Shown here: piece by piece, positions 30,022-37,780 of the stretch
Position numbering within the stretch: position 1 is the first letter of the stretch
How the letters are laid out: each line of letters begins with the position of its first letter
Assembly (NCBI GenBank): GCA_963835685.1
Contig: CAWIGI010000003.1
Span: forward strand, 1 to 64,000
Source: DATAGF01 sp963835685
GTDB lineage: Bacteria > Actinomycetota > Thermoleophilia > Miltoncostaeales > Miltoncostaeaceae
Reading direction: 5' to 3'
Length of the DNA: 64,000 bases
The notes under the pieces: model-generated
What the model was told of the DNA's origin: nothing
Databases searched by the model: none
Seen by the model: only the letters and a program-made list of their open reading frames with translations
Position numbers and translations under genes: made by a program

Positions 30022-30110
30022 CCACCTCGCTCCCCCAATGGCTCTCGGTCCGCGACGGGGTGACCCTCGTGGCGGTCACAGCCGAGCCGAACCCGCGTCC
30101 GCGGCGTCAG
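30018..30110 (+). pseudogene. Possible remnant of yggU (DUF167)
   Basis: Directly after yggT an open stretch reads LPQWLSVRDGVTLVAVTAEP, which resembles the first strand of DUF167/YggU proteins (WLxVRxxGVxLxVxVxPxA) that often follow yggT. Homology stops after about 30 residues, before structured repeat copy A. There is no good start codon. This is weak evidence from one short segment. Confidence 0.25.
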
Positions 30111-30173
30111 CTTTGCCGGCCGGCGAGCGAGCGCTTCACGAGTCGCCGCTCCGAGCGAGGGGGGTGGCTTCTT

Positions 30174-30275
30174 CCGGCGCCAGCCCCGGCGAAGCCGGTG
30201 CGCCGGTGTGCCGAGGGCCCCGGCCAGGGGCCCTCGGCGCGTCCCGCCGCCCCCGCGAGAGGGGCGGCGTACGCC
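30174..30275 (+). repeat. Three-hairpin structured repeat, copy A
   Basis: Hairpin I: CCGGCGC (30174-30180) pairs with GCGCCGG (30200-30206), with an inner CCGGC-GAA-GCCGG. Hairpin II: 12 bp, 30210-30221 with 30227-30238, loop GGCCA. Hairpin III: CGCCGCCCC (30245-30253) pairs with GGGGCGGCG (30261-30269), loop CGCGAGA. It ends in TACGCC (30270-30275), 29 bases before lspA. The same layout occurs at 36419-36522, 36569-36671 and 52861-52960. Confidence 0.8.
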
Positions 30276-30304
30276 TTGTCGCCCGACGGCCGGGGCGGCG
30301 CGGG

Positions 30305-30847
30305 ATGACGTCCGTCAAGCCGACCACCCGCGACGCGGTCCGGCAGGCCATCGAGCGCCGCCGCAGGCGCCAGACCAAGGCGCGCTGGTGGCGCTTCGGC
30401 GCGCTCGCGGTGCTCGTGCTGGTGCTCGACCAGATCTCGAAGGCCGTCGTCCGCGCCACCCTCGACCCGCGCGAGGCCATCGAGGTGTTCCCGGGGCTCG
30501 ACATCTCCCGCGTGACCAACGAGGGCATCGCCTTCGGGCTCTTCCCGGGCCGGCAGGCGGCGGTCGCGGTGCTGACCGTGGTCGCGCTCTGCGCGATCGC
30601 CATCGCCCTGGCCGGCCTGGTCGCGCGCAACAACATCGTGGCGGCGGGGGCCGGCCTCCTCGTGGGCGGCAGCCTCGGCAACCTCATCGACCGCCTCTCG
30701 CGAGGCGCGGTCACCGACTTCATCGACCTGACGCGCTGGCCGGCGTTCAACGTCGCCGACATCGGCATCACGGTCGGGGCGGCGCTGATCGTCCTCGGCC
30801 TGCTGCGCGACGGGGAGGAGGACGCCGATGAGGGCGAGCCCGGCTGA
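30305..30847 (+). CDS. lspA: Lipoprotein signal peptidase (signal peptidase II)
   Basis: Membrane aspartyl protease that cleaves prolipoprotein signal peptides. Four hydrophobic segments are visible. The family motifs are LVLDQISKAVV, VTNEGIAFGLFPG, GGSLGNLIDRLSRGAVTDFI and FNVADIGITVG; the last two carry the two catalytic Asp residues. The basic N-terminus (AIERRRRRQTKARWWR) should stay cytoplasmic. ATG 30305 lies after structured repeat copy A. Its end overlaps rluD by 20 bases. Confidence 0.94.
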   Translation: MTSVKPTTRDAVRQAIERRRRRQTKARWWRFGALAVLVLVLDQISKAVVRATLDPREAIEVFPGLDISRVTNEGIAFGLFPGRQAAVAVLTVVALCAIAIALAGLVARNNIVAAGAGLLVGGSLGNLIDRLSRGAVTDFIDLTRWPAFNVADIGITVGAALIVLGLLRDGEEDADEGEPG

Positions 30848-31769
30848 CCCGGCGCCGGTGCGCCTCGCCGTGGCCGGGGACGCCGCGGGCCGCCGCCTGG
30901 ACGCGGTGGTCGGGGCGCTCGACGAGGTGGGCAGCCGCGCCGAGGCCCAGCGCCTGATCGAGGCCGGGAGGGTGCTCGTGGACGGCCGCCCGGTGCCGAA
31001 GCGCCACCTCCTGGCGGAGGGCGAGTCGGTCGAGGTGCGCCCGGCGCCGGCGCGGCCCGCGGACATCGAGCCCGAGGAGATGCCGCTCACGGTGCGGTAC
31101 GAGGACGAGCACCTGCTGGTGGTTGACAAGCCCGCCGGCGTGGTCGTGCACCCGAGCGCCGGCCATCGCGGCGGGACGCTGGTGCACGGCCTCGTGGCCC
31201 GCGACATCGCCGGCGGCGGCGACCCGGCGCGCCCCGGGATCGTCCACCGCCTCGACCGCGACACGTCCGGCCTGCTGGTCGTGGCCCGCTCCGAGCGCGC
31301 GCACCGGCGCCTGCAGCGGGCGCTTCGCGACCGGCGGCTCTCGAGGGTCTATCTGGCGCTCGTCCACGGCGCCGCGCCGCCCGCCCTCACGATCGACCGT
31401 CCCGTGGGGCGCGACCGCCGGGTCCGCACGCGCATGGCCGTCGGCGCGCCGGACGCGCGGGAGGCCGTCACGCACCTGCGCCGGCTCGAGGAGCTCGGGC
31501 GGTTCAGCCTCCTGGAGGCCCGCCTCGAGACCGGGAGGACCCATCAGATCCGGGTGCACCTGGAGTCGGTCGGCCACCCCGTCGTCGGCGACCGCGTCTA
31601 CGGCCGCCGCGCGGAGTCGCTCGGGCTCGAGCGCCAGTTCCTGCACGCCGCCCGCCTCGCGTTCCCCCACCCCGAGACGGGCGAGCCGGTCGAGGTGGAG
31701 AGCCCGCTGCCCGACGACCTGCGCCGCGCCCTGGCGCTCGCGCGGCGCGCTCGCGCTTCCGCGACGTGA
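30828..31769 (+). CDS. rluD: RluA family pseudouridine synthase
   Basis: An N-terminal S4 domain (GSRAEAQRLIEAGRVLVDGR) is followed by the RluA catalytic domain: HLLVVDKPAGVVVHPSAGHR, RPGIVHRLDRDTSGLLVVAR with the catalytic Asp, and RTHQIRVHLESVGHPVVGDR. The architecture fits RluD, which modifies helix 69 of 23S rRNA. RluC-type specificity cannot be excluded. It follows lspA, a widespread pairing. 313 residues. Confidence 0.9.
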   Translation: MRASPADPAPVRLAVAGDAAGRRLDAVVGALDEVGSRAEAQRLIEAGRVLVDGRPVPKRHLLAEGESVEVRPAPARPADIEPEEMPLTVRYEDEHLLVVDKPAGVVVHPSAGHRGGTLVHGLVARDIAGGGDPARPGIVHRLDRDTSGLLVVARSERAHRRLQRALRDRRLSRVYLALVHGAAPPALTIDRPVGRDRRVRTRMAVGAPDAREAVTHLRRLEELGRFSLLEARLETGRTHQIRVHLESVGHPVVGDRVYGRRAESLGLERQFLHAARLAFPHPETGEPVEVESPLPDDLRRALALARRARASAT

Positions 31770-31938
31770 AGCCCCCGCGCGCTAACATCGCGGACCGCAG
31801 CACTTCCGACCCCTCTCCCCGGCGCGATTCTCGCCAGATGGCGGTGCCCGGGGCGTCCTCGCCCCCGACGGCGGGCGCTCCCGGTTCCATCGGCCCGCGC
31901 CGGCGCCCGACGCCGAAACCGCAGCACAGGAGCCGCCC
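31770..31938 (+). promoter_or_regulatory. rpsB-tsf promoter and leader
   Basis: TAACAT at 31783-31788 is a plausible -10. It would give a leader of about 145 bases before the rpsB GTG, unusually long for this window. Leaders of rpsB operons often bind S2 for feedback control. I do not see a recognisable S2-binding motif by eye, so autoregulation is only a suggestion. Confidence 0.35.
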
Positions 31939-32913
31939 GTGGCCACCGTCACCATGAAGCAACTGCTGGAGTCCGGGGTCCACTTCGGACACCAGACCCG
32001 CCGCTGGAACCCGAAGATGAAGCGCTACATCTTCGGAGAGCGCGGCGGCATCTACATCATCGACCTCCAGCAGACCATCGTCCTGCTGCAGGAGGCGATG
32101 GACATCGTCCGCGAGATCGCCGAGCGGGGCGGCACGGCGCTCTTCGTGGGCACCAAGAAGCAGTGCCAGGACGCCGTCCAGGAGCACGCGACCCGGGCGG
32201 GGATGCCGTTCGTCTCGCATCGCTGGCTCGGCGGCCTGCTGACCAACTGGGGGACCATCTCCCAGCGCATCCGCCGCCTGCACGAGCTGCGCAACCAGAA
32301 GCGGGAGGGCCAGCTCGAGCTGCTGCCGACGCGCGAGCGCCTCGCGCGCGAGGGTGAGCTGGCCAAGCTCGAGACCAACCTCGGCGGCGTCGCCGACATG
32401 CAGCGGCTGCCGGACGCGGTGGTGATCGTTGACCTCAAGAAGGAGGCGATCGGGGTGCGCGAGGCGAACCGCCTCGGCCTCGCGGTGATCGGCCTGGTGG
32501 ACACCAACTGCGACCCCGACGAGGCGACGTACGTCATCCCCGGCAACGACGACGCCATCCGCTCGTGCAACCTGATCCTGGGCGCGCTCGCGGACGCGAT
32601 CATCGAGGGCAAGGGCGGCCTGCCGGCGTCGGGCATCCCGGCCGAGGGCGAGGACGATACGGGCGGGGCGCCCGGCGAGCCGGCCGCCGAGGAGCCGCCG
32701 GAGCCGGCCGCCGAGGAGCCGCCGGAGCCGGCCGCCGAGGAGCCGCCGGAGCCGGCCGCCGAGGAGCCGCCGGAGCCGGCCGCCGAGGAGCCGCCGGAGC
32801 CGGCCGCCGAGGAGCCGCCGGAGCCGGAGCCGGTCGCCGAGGAGCCCGAGACCACCGCCGAGGAGCCGGCCGTGGAGGCCGCGCCCGCGGCCGACGGAGA
32901 GGACGCCGCGTGA
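31939..32913 (+). CDS. rpsB: 30S ribosomal protein S2 with repetitive acidic tail
   Basis: Standard S2 from residue 1 to about 230: TMKQLLESGVHFGHQTRRWN, PKMKRYIFGERGGIYIIDLQ, HRWLGGLLTNWGTISQRI, LPDAVVIVDLKKEAIGVREA and VDTNCDPDEATYVIPGNDDA. After residue 235 comes an extra acidic, proline-rich extension, including six perfect repeats of EPAAEEPP (residues 247-294). Total length is 324, about 80-90 residues beyond a typical S2. GTG 31939 directly precedes ATVTMKQLLE. tsf follows on a GTGA overlap. Confidence 0.96.
   Translation: MATVTMKQLLESGVHFGHQTRRWNPKMKRYIFGERGGIYIIDLQQTIVLLQEAMDIVREIAERGGTALFVGTKKQCQDAVQEHATRAGMPFVSHRWLGGLLTNWGTISQRIRRLHELRNQKREGQLELLPTRERLAREGELAKLETNLGGVADMQRLPDAVVIVDLKKEAIGVREANRLGLAVIGLVDTNCDPDEATYVIPGNDDAIRSCNLILGALADAIIEGKGGLPASGIPAEGEDDTGGAPGEPAAEEPPEPAAEEPPEPAAEEPPEPAAEEPPEPAAEEPPEPAAEEPPEPEPVAEEPETTAEEPAVEAAPAADGEDAA
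32677..32820 (+). repeat. Coding tandem repeat in rpsB (6 x 24 bp)
   Basis: Six consecutive perfect 24-base units (GAGCCGGCCGCCGAGGAGCC plus GCCG) encode EPAAEEPP. They are followed by a degenerate unit. Perfect DNA identity, not just protein identity, implies recent slippage expansion. Confidence 0.9.
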
Positions 32914-33515
32914 GCACCACCATCCCCGCCAAGCTCGTCAAGGACCTGCGGGAGAGGACCGGCGCCGGGATGATGGACTGCAAGCGGGCCCTCGAGGAGG
33001 CCGGCGGCGACATCGAGGCGGCGGCCACGGCGCTGCGCACGAAGGGCCTCGCCGACGCCGCCAAGCGCGCCGACCGGGCCGCCAACGAGGGCATCGTGGA
33101 CAGCTACATCCACGCCGGCGGCCGCGTCGGGGTGCTGGTCGAGGTGAATTGCGAGACCGACTTCGTCGCCCGGACCGACCAGTTCCGCGAGTTCGTCCAC
33201 GAGATCGCCCTCCACGTCGCGGCCCTGAAGCCGCGCTACGTCAGCGCCGACGAGGTGCCCGAGGCGTACCTCGCGGCCGAGCGGGCGATCTACGAGGCCC
33301 AGGCCGCGGACGTGCCGGAGCACGTCCGCGAGCGAGCCGTCGAGGGCAAGCTCGCCAAGCACCTCAAGTCCATCTGCCTCCTGGACCAGGAGTACGTGCG
33401 GGACCAGGGCGAGAAGCGGCCCCGGACGGTCGAGGAGCTGCGGGCGGAGGCGGCGGGGGCGCTGGGCGAGAACATCACCATCCGGCGCTTCAGCCTCTTC
33501 GAGCTTGGCCAGTAG
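32910..33515 (+). CDS. tsf: Elongation factor Ts
   Basis: Guanine nucleotide exchange factor for EF-Tu. Begins STTIPAKLVKDLRERTGAGM, then MDCKRALEEAGGDIEAAATA, the UBA-like N domain, and VGVLVEVNCETDFVARTDQF of the core. At 201 residues it is the short form with one core subdomain, as seen in several bacterial lineages and unlike the 280-residue E. coli form. It starts on the rpsB stop (GTGA). Confidence 0.96.
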   Translation: MSTTIPAKLVKDLRERTGAGMMDCKRALEEAGGDIEAAATALRTKGLADAAKRADRAANEGIVDSYIHAGGRVGVLVEVNCETDFVARTDQFREFVHEIALHVAALKPRYVSADEVPEAYLAAERAIYEAQAADVPEHVRERAVEGKLAKHLKSICLLDQEYVRDQGEKRPRTVEELRAEAAGALGENITIRRFSLFELGQ

Positions 33516-33534
33516 GGCCGACCCCGGCGACGAT

Positions 33535-34275
33535 GTGCGGCCCGGCCGGGCGCCGGGCGACGCGGTGTTCTCCCGGGTCGTGCTGAAGCTCTCGGGCGAG
33601 GCGCTGCTGGGGGACGAGCCCTACGGCATCGATCCGGACCGGATCGCGGCGATCGCGCGCCAGGTGCACGGCGCGGTGGAGCGCGGCGTCGATGTCGCGA
33701 TCGTGGTGGGGGCGGGGAACATCTTCCGTGGCCTCCAGGGCATGGCGATCGGAATGGATCGCGCGACGGCCGACTACATGGGCATGATCGCGACGGTGCT
33801 GAACGCCCTGGCCATCCAGGACGCCCTCGAGCGGCTCGGCCTGACCACTCGCGTGCAGTCGGCGATCGCCATGCAGGAGGTCGCGGAGCCCTACATCAGG
33901 CGCCGCGCGATCCGGCACCTGGAGAAGGGCCGGGTCGTCATCTTCGCCGGCGGGACGGGCAACCCGTTCTTCACGACCGACACCACCGCGGCGCTGCGGG
34001 CGCTCGAGATCGGGGCCGAGTGCATCCTGATGGCCAAGAACCGCGTCGAGGGCGTGCTCGACGCCGACCCGCGCGAGGTGCCCGGCGCCAAGCTGATCCC
34101 CAGGATCAGCCACATGCAGGCGATCGAGCGGGGGCTGAAGGTCATGGACGCGACCGCCCTGACGCTCTGCATGGACAACGGACTGCCAATCTTCGTCTTC
34201 AACATGGGCGACGAGGCCAACATCGGGCGGCTGCTGGACGGCGAGCAGATCGGCACGATGGTGGTCACCGAGTGA
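33535..34275 (+). CDS. pyrH: UMP kinase
   Basis: Hexameric amino-acid-kinase-fold enzyme phosphorylating UMP. Motifs: RVVLKLSGEALLGDEPYGID, VVGAGNIFRGLQGMAIGMDR, ATADYMGMIATVLNALAIQD, VIFAGGTGNPFFTTDTTAAL and LMAKNRVEGVLDADP. The start is uncertain: TTG 33505 overlaps tsf, GTG 33535 is taken here, and GTG 33562 would give a more standard N-terminus two residues before RVVLKLSG. No strong Shine-Dalgarno separates them. Confidence 0.93.
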   Translation: MRPGRAPGDAVFSRVVLKLSGEALLGDEPYGIDPDRIAAIARQVHGAVERGVDVAIVVGAGNIFRGLQGMAIGMDRATADYMGMIATVLNALAIQDALERLGLTTRVQSAIAMQEVAEPYIRRRAIRHLEKGRVVIFAGGTGNPFFTTDTTAALRALEIGAECILMAKNRVEGVLDADPREVPGAKLIPRISHMQAIERGLKVMDATALTLCMDNGLPIFVFNMGDEANIGRLLDGEQIGTMVVTE

Positions 34276-34294
34276 CCGATCGAGGGGGGCGGCG

Positions 34295-34850
34295 GTGGAG
34301 GATCGGCTGAAGGACGCCAAGCGGCGGATGGACGGCGCGGCGAAGGCGCTCGCGAGCGAGTTCCAGACGGTGCGCACCGGGCGGGCGTTCGACCGGGCTC
34401 CTCGACCGCGTCGCCGTCGACGCCTACGGGACGCGCACCCCGCTCAACCAGCTCGCGACGATCCAGGCGCCCGAGCCGCGCCTGCTCACGGTGCAGCCGT
34501 ACGACCGCAGCATCATGGCCTCGGTGGAGAAGGCGATCATGGAGTCGGACCTCGGGCTCACGCCCAACAACGACGGCCAGATCATCCGGCTCCCCGTGCC
34601 CGAGCTCACCGAGGAGCGGCGCAAGGAGATGGTTCGGCTCGTCCACAAGATGGCCGAGGAGGCGCGCGTGGCCGTGCGCAACGTCCGCCGCGACGTCCTC
34701 AATGAGATGAAGCGGGCCGAGAAGAGCGGCGACCTCTCGCGGGACGAGCTCTCGCGGGGCCAGGACGAGGTGCAGAAGCTCACCGACGCCGAGGTGAAGG
34801 CCATCGACGACCTGATGGCGCGCAAAGAGGCCGAGATCCTCGAGGTCTGA
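34295..34850 (+). CDS. frr: Ribosome recycling factor (one frameshift)
   Basis: Splits post-termination ribosomes with EF-G. The first frame gives RLKDAKRRMDGAAKALASEF, QTVRTGRA. Near 34390 the homology moves to another frame: STGLLDRVAVDAYGTRTPLN, then QLATIQAPEPRLLTVQPYDR, the very conserved DLGLTPNNDGQIIRLPVPEL, and TEERRKEMVRLVHKMAEEAR. Restoring one base gives a normal 185-residue protein. An essential gene is unlikely to be a true pseudogene. Start GTG 34295 follows GGGGGGCGGCG. Confidence 0.9.
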
Positions 34851-34856
34851 CGCGGC

Positions 34857-35621
34857 GTGACGATCAGGACGCGGCTGCGCACGGCCCGCTCCGTCCTGGG
34901 GCTCGGCCGCGCGGCCCCCCAGGAGCGGCCCGCCGGCCTCACCGATGTCCCGGCGTCGGTGGCGATCATCATGGACGGGAACGGCCGATGGGCCCGCGAC
35001 CGCCACCTTCCGGTTGGGGCCGGCCACCGCGCCGGCGCGCGGGCGCTGAAGCGGGTCGTGCGCGCCGCCGGCGACGCCGGCATCAAGGACCTCACGGTCT
35101 TCTCGTTCTCCACCGAGAACTGGTCGCGCCCCCTCGACGAGGTTGACGACCTGATGGGCCTCTTCTGCGAGCTCATCGACCGCGAGGTCCCCGAGCTGCA
35201 CGCGGAGCGCGTCCAGATCCGCTTCATCGGCCGGTGCGACGACCTCGACGAGGCGCTGCGGGCGAAGATCGCCGAGGCGGAGGCGCTCACGGCGGAGAAC
35301 GACCGCCTGCGCCTGTTCATCGCCATGAATTACGGCGGGCGCCAGGAGATCCTCGACGCGGCGCGCCGCTTCGCGATCGAGTGCGGGCCCGACGCCGGCG
35401 AGGCCGAGTTCGCGCGCCTGCTGTACGGCCCCGACCTGCGCGACCCCGAGCTCGTGATCCGCACGAGCGGCGAGCAGCGCCTCTCGAATTTCCTCCTCTG
35501 GCAGTCCGCCTACGCCGAGCTGCACTTCTCGCCGCGGCTGTGGCCGGACTTCACGCCCGAGGACCTCGAGCTGGCGCTCGCCGACTACGCGCGGCGCCAC
35601 CGCCGATTCGGCGGGCGGTGA
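34857..35621 (+). CDS. uppS: Undecaprenyl diphosphate synthase (cis-prenyltransferase)
   Basis: Makes the C55 lipid carrier for cell-wall synthesis from FPP and IPP. Motifs: VAIIMDGNGRWARDRHLPVG with the catalytic Asp, GHRAGARALKRVVRAAGDAG, FSFSTENWSRPLDEVDDLMG, FIAMNYGGRQEILDAARRFA and LVIRTSGEQRLSNFLLWQSA with YAELHFSPRLWPDFTPED. 254 residues. GTG 34857 follows frr by 6 bases, and the end overlaps cdsA by 4. It lies between frr and cdsA as in many bacteria. Confidence 0.95.
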   Translation: MTIRTRLRTARSVLGLGRAAPQERPAGLTDVPASVAIIMDGNGRWARDRHLPVGAGHRAGARALKRVVRAAGDAGIKDLTVFSFSTENWSRPLDEVDDLMGLFCELIDREVPELHAERVQIRFIGRCDDLDEALRAKIAEAEALTAENDRLRLFIAMNYGGRQEILDAARRFAIECGPDAGEAEFARLLYGPDLRDPELVIRTSGEQRLSNFLLWQSAYAELHFSPRLWPDFTPEDLELALADYARRHRRFGGR

Positions 35622-36418
35622 GCCCCGGCCTCACGAGCCGCCTCGCGATCGCGATCCCCGGGATCGCGCTCGCGATCGCGGTGGTGGCGATCGGCGGCGC
35701 GCCCTTCGCGATCGTCGCCGCCGCGATCGGCGTGCTCGGCCTCTACGAGCTCTACAGCCTCACCGCCGCCCAGCGGCCGCTGCGCTGGGCGGGCTACGCG
35801 GGCACGCTCCTGATCGTGCTCCTGGCCTGGGGCTACGACCCGGGGGAGCGCGGCATGCTGGTCGGCGCCGGCATCGCGCTGTTCATGGTCGCGGTCGCCG
35901 GCCTCATCCTGCCGCGCCGCGAGGACATCACCGCGCGGATGGCGACGACCCTGCTCGGCGTGGTCTATCTGGGCCTGCCGCTCGGGATCCTCGTGCTGAC
36001 CCGCGAGCTGCCCGACGGCGCGGGGGCCGTGGTGAACGTCCTCGTGGGCGTGTGGGTCTTCGACACGGCCTCGTACGTCGGCGGCCGGCTCTGGGGGCGC
36101 ACCCCGATCGCCCCGCGCATCTCGCCGGCGAAGACCGTCGAGGGCGCCGTCATCGGCCTCGCGGCCGGCACGCTGGCGGTGTGGATCGCGGGGCTCTACA
36201 TGGACTGGATCGACGGCTGGCAGTCGCTGGTGCTGGGCCTGGTCATCTGCCCGGCCGCCTACCTCGGCGACCTCTTCGAGTCGATGCTCAAGCGCGACGC
36301 CGGCGCCAAGGACTCCGGCCGCCTCCTTCTGGCTCACGGCGGCGTCCTCGACCGCTTCGACGCCCTCCTGTTCGGGACCGTCGCCGCGTACTTCGTGACG
36401 ATCTGGCTGGTGTACTAA
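35618..36418 (+). CDS. cdsA: Phosphatidate cytidylyltransferase (CDP-diglyceride synthase)
   Basis: Integral membrane enzyme making CDP-diacylglycerol for phospholipid synthesis. About eight hydrophobic segments. The C-terminal signature is complete: FDTASYVGGRLWGRTPIAPR, ISPAKTVEGAVIGLAAG, and KRDAGAKDSGRLLLAHGGVL, DRFDALLFG. 266 residues. GTG 35618 overlaps uppS. Its TAA stop is followed immediately by the inverted structured repeat D. Confidence 0.94.
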   Translation: MSPGLTSRLAIAIPGIALAIAVVAIGGAPFAIVAAAIGVLGLYELYSLTAAQRPLRWAGYAGTLLIVLLAWGYDPGERGMLVGAGIALFMVAVAGLILPRREDITARMATTLLGVVYLGLPLGILVLTRELPDGAGAVVNVLVGVWVFDTASYVGGRLWGRTPIAPRISPAKTVEGAVIGLAAGTLAVWIAGLYMDWIDGWQSLVLGLVICPAAYLGDLFESMLKRDAGAKDSGRLLLAHGGVLDRFDALLFGTVAAYFVTIWLVY

Positions 36419-36522
36419 GGCGTACCACGCGCCTCTTGCGGGCGCGTGGGGACGCGCAAATGCACCCTGGCCGGGCGCATTTGCAGACCGGCGGCACCGG
36501 CTGCGCCGGGGCTGGCCGCCGG
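36419..36522 (-). repeat. Three-hairpin structured repeat, copy D (inverted)
   Basis: Read on the minus strand it matches copies A and B. Hairpin III: CCACGCGCC (36425-36433) pairs with GGCGCGTGG (36441-36449); loop CGCAAGA on the minus strand. Hairpin II: 36456-36467 with 36473-36484, 11 of 12 pairs, minus-strand loop GGCCA. Hairpin I: CCGGCGGC (36488-36495) pairs with GCCGCCGG (36515-36522), inner CCGGC/GCCGG. The terminal TACGCC abuts the cdsA stop codon. Confidence 0.8.
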
Positions 36523-36568
36523 GAGAAGCACCTCGGACCGAACGGTGGCCGCGGTGGTCCTGACCTTT

Positions 36569-36671
36569 CCGGCGCCCGCCCCGCCGCAGGCGGTGCGCCG
36601 GTCTGCGAAAGGCCTCGGCCAGAGGCCCTTTCGCGCGTCTCAGCGGGCCCGCAAGAGGCCCGCTGTACGCT
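36569..36671 (+). repeat. Three-hairpin structured repeat, copy B
   Basis: Hairpin I: CCGGCGC (36569-36575) pairs with GCGCCGG (36595-36601), inner CCGCC-GCA-GGCGG. Hairpin II: GCGAAAGGCCTC (36605-36616) pairs with 36622-36634 with one bulged C, loop GGCCA. Hairpin III: CAGCGGGCC (36641-36649) pairs with GGCCCGCTG (36657-36665), loop CGCAAGA. The last six bases, TACGCT, act as the likely -10 of the next gene. Copies D and B form an inverted pair about 46 bases apart. Confidence 0.8.
36666..36671 (+). promoter_or_regulatory. -10 element for leaderless M42 peptidase gene
   Basis: TACGCT is 7 bases before GTG 36679, without a Shine-Dalgarno. It is also the terminal hexamer of structured repeat copy B. 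Confidence 0.5.
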
Positions 36672-36678
36672 TGGCACG

Positions 36679-37707
36679 GTGAACCTCGAGCTGCTGACCG
36701 AGCTGTGCGAGACGCCGGGGGCGCCCGGGCGCGAGGAGCGCATCCGCGAGGTGGCCCGGCGCGAGCTCTCGGCCAACGCCGACGAGGTGACGGTTGACCC
36801 GCTCGGGAGCCTGGTCGCACGCCGCGCCGGGCGCGGCGGCCCGCGCCTGATGCTGTCGGCCCACATGGACGAGATCGGCTTCATGGTCAGCCACGTCGAG
36901 GAGGCCGGCCAGCTGCGGCTGCTGCCCCTCGGCGGCTTCGACCCCAAGACCCTCACGGCGCAGCGCGTCGTCGTGCACGGCCGCGAGGACCTCCTCGGGG
37001 TGCTCGGCACCAAGCCGGTCCACCTCATGAGCGACGAGGACAAGCGCAAGCCGGCCAAGCTCGAGGACTACTTCGTCGACGTCGGCCTGCCGGGCGAGCG
37101 GGTGCGCGAGCTGGTGCGGCCCGGGGACGTGGTCACCAGGGAGCGGGGGATGGCCCGGCTCGGCGACCTCGTCACCTGCAAGAGCCTGGACAACCGGGCC
37201 GGCCTCTACGTCATGGTCGAGGCGTTCCGGGCGCTGGCCGACCACGAGTGCGAGGTCGTCGCCGTGGCGACCGTGCAGGAGGAGGTCGGGCTCCGCGGCG
37301 CCCGGGTCGCGGCGTCGCGCCTCCGTCCCCGGATCGGCCTCGCGATCGACATCACGCTGGCCAACGACGGGCCCGACGCCAAGCCCCACGAGCGGATCAC
37401 GGCCCTCGGGGCTGGCGCCGCCGTGAAGGTCTACGACACGAGCGCCATCGTGCCGCGGGAGGTCGTTGACCATCTCGTCGCGATCGCCGAGGAGCGCGGC
37501 ATCCCGCATCAGCTCGAGGTCATGCCCCGCGGCGGCACCGACACCCGCGAGCTCGCCCTGTCCGGCGACGGCGCCCCCGCGGGCTGCGTCTCCATCCCGA
37601 CCCGATACGTCCACCAGGTCGTCGAGGCCTGTCACCCGGACGACCTCGACGCCTCGGTCCGCCTGGTGACGGCCTTCTGCGAGACGGCCCAGGCCCTGGT
37701 GGACTGA
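36679..37707 (+). CDS. M42 family metallopeptidase (glutamyl aminopeptidase/endoglucanase-like)
   Basis: Di-metal aminopeptidase of the M42 clan, usually a tetrahedral dodecamer. Metal and catalytic motifs: LMLSAHMDEIGFMVSHVEEA, KSLDNRAGLYVMVEAFRAL (bridging Asp), ATVQEEVGLRGARVAASRLR (catalytic Glu pair), LAIDITLANDGP and MPRGGTDTRELALSGDGAPA with a final IPTRYVHQVVE His ligand. 342 residues. It lies between cdsA and dxr, genes that are adjacent in many bacteria, and is preceded by a pair of structured repeats, so it may be a later insertion into the cluster. Confidence 0.9.
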   Translation: MNLELLTELCETPGAPGREERIREVARRELSANADEVTVDPLGSLVARRAGRGGPRLMLSAHMDEIGFMVSHVEEAGQLRLLPLGGFDPKTLTAQRVVVHGREDLLGVLGTKPVHLMSDEDKRKPAKLEDYFVDVGLPGERVRELVRPGDVVTRERGMARLGDLVTCKSLDNRAGLYVMVEAFRALADHECEVVAVATVQEEVGLRGARVAASRLRPRIGLAIDITLANDGPDAKPHERITALGAGAAVKVYDTSAIVPREVVDHLVAIAEERGIPHQLEVMPRGGTDTRELALSGDGAPAGCVSIPTRYVHQVVEACHPDDLDASVRLVTAFCETAQALVD

Positions 37708-37768
37708 CCGGCGCCGGCGTCGATCGGCGCTCCCACACGCGCATGCGGGCGCGTGCGGGGACCCCCGC

Positions 37769-37774
37769 TACACT
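37769..37774 (+). promoter_or_regulatory. -10 element for leaderless dxr
   Basis: TACACT lies 6 bases before GTG 37781. A short hairpin (CACGCGC, then GCGCGTG) in the preceding 40 bases may end the peptidase transcript. Confidence 0.5.
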
Positions 37775-37780
37775 CGACCG

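Noticed and set aside
32677..32820. Regular 24-base repeats as a CRISPR array
   Set aside because: The repeats are directly contiguous with no spacers and lie in frame inside rpsB.
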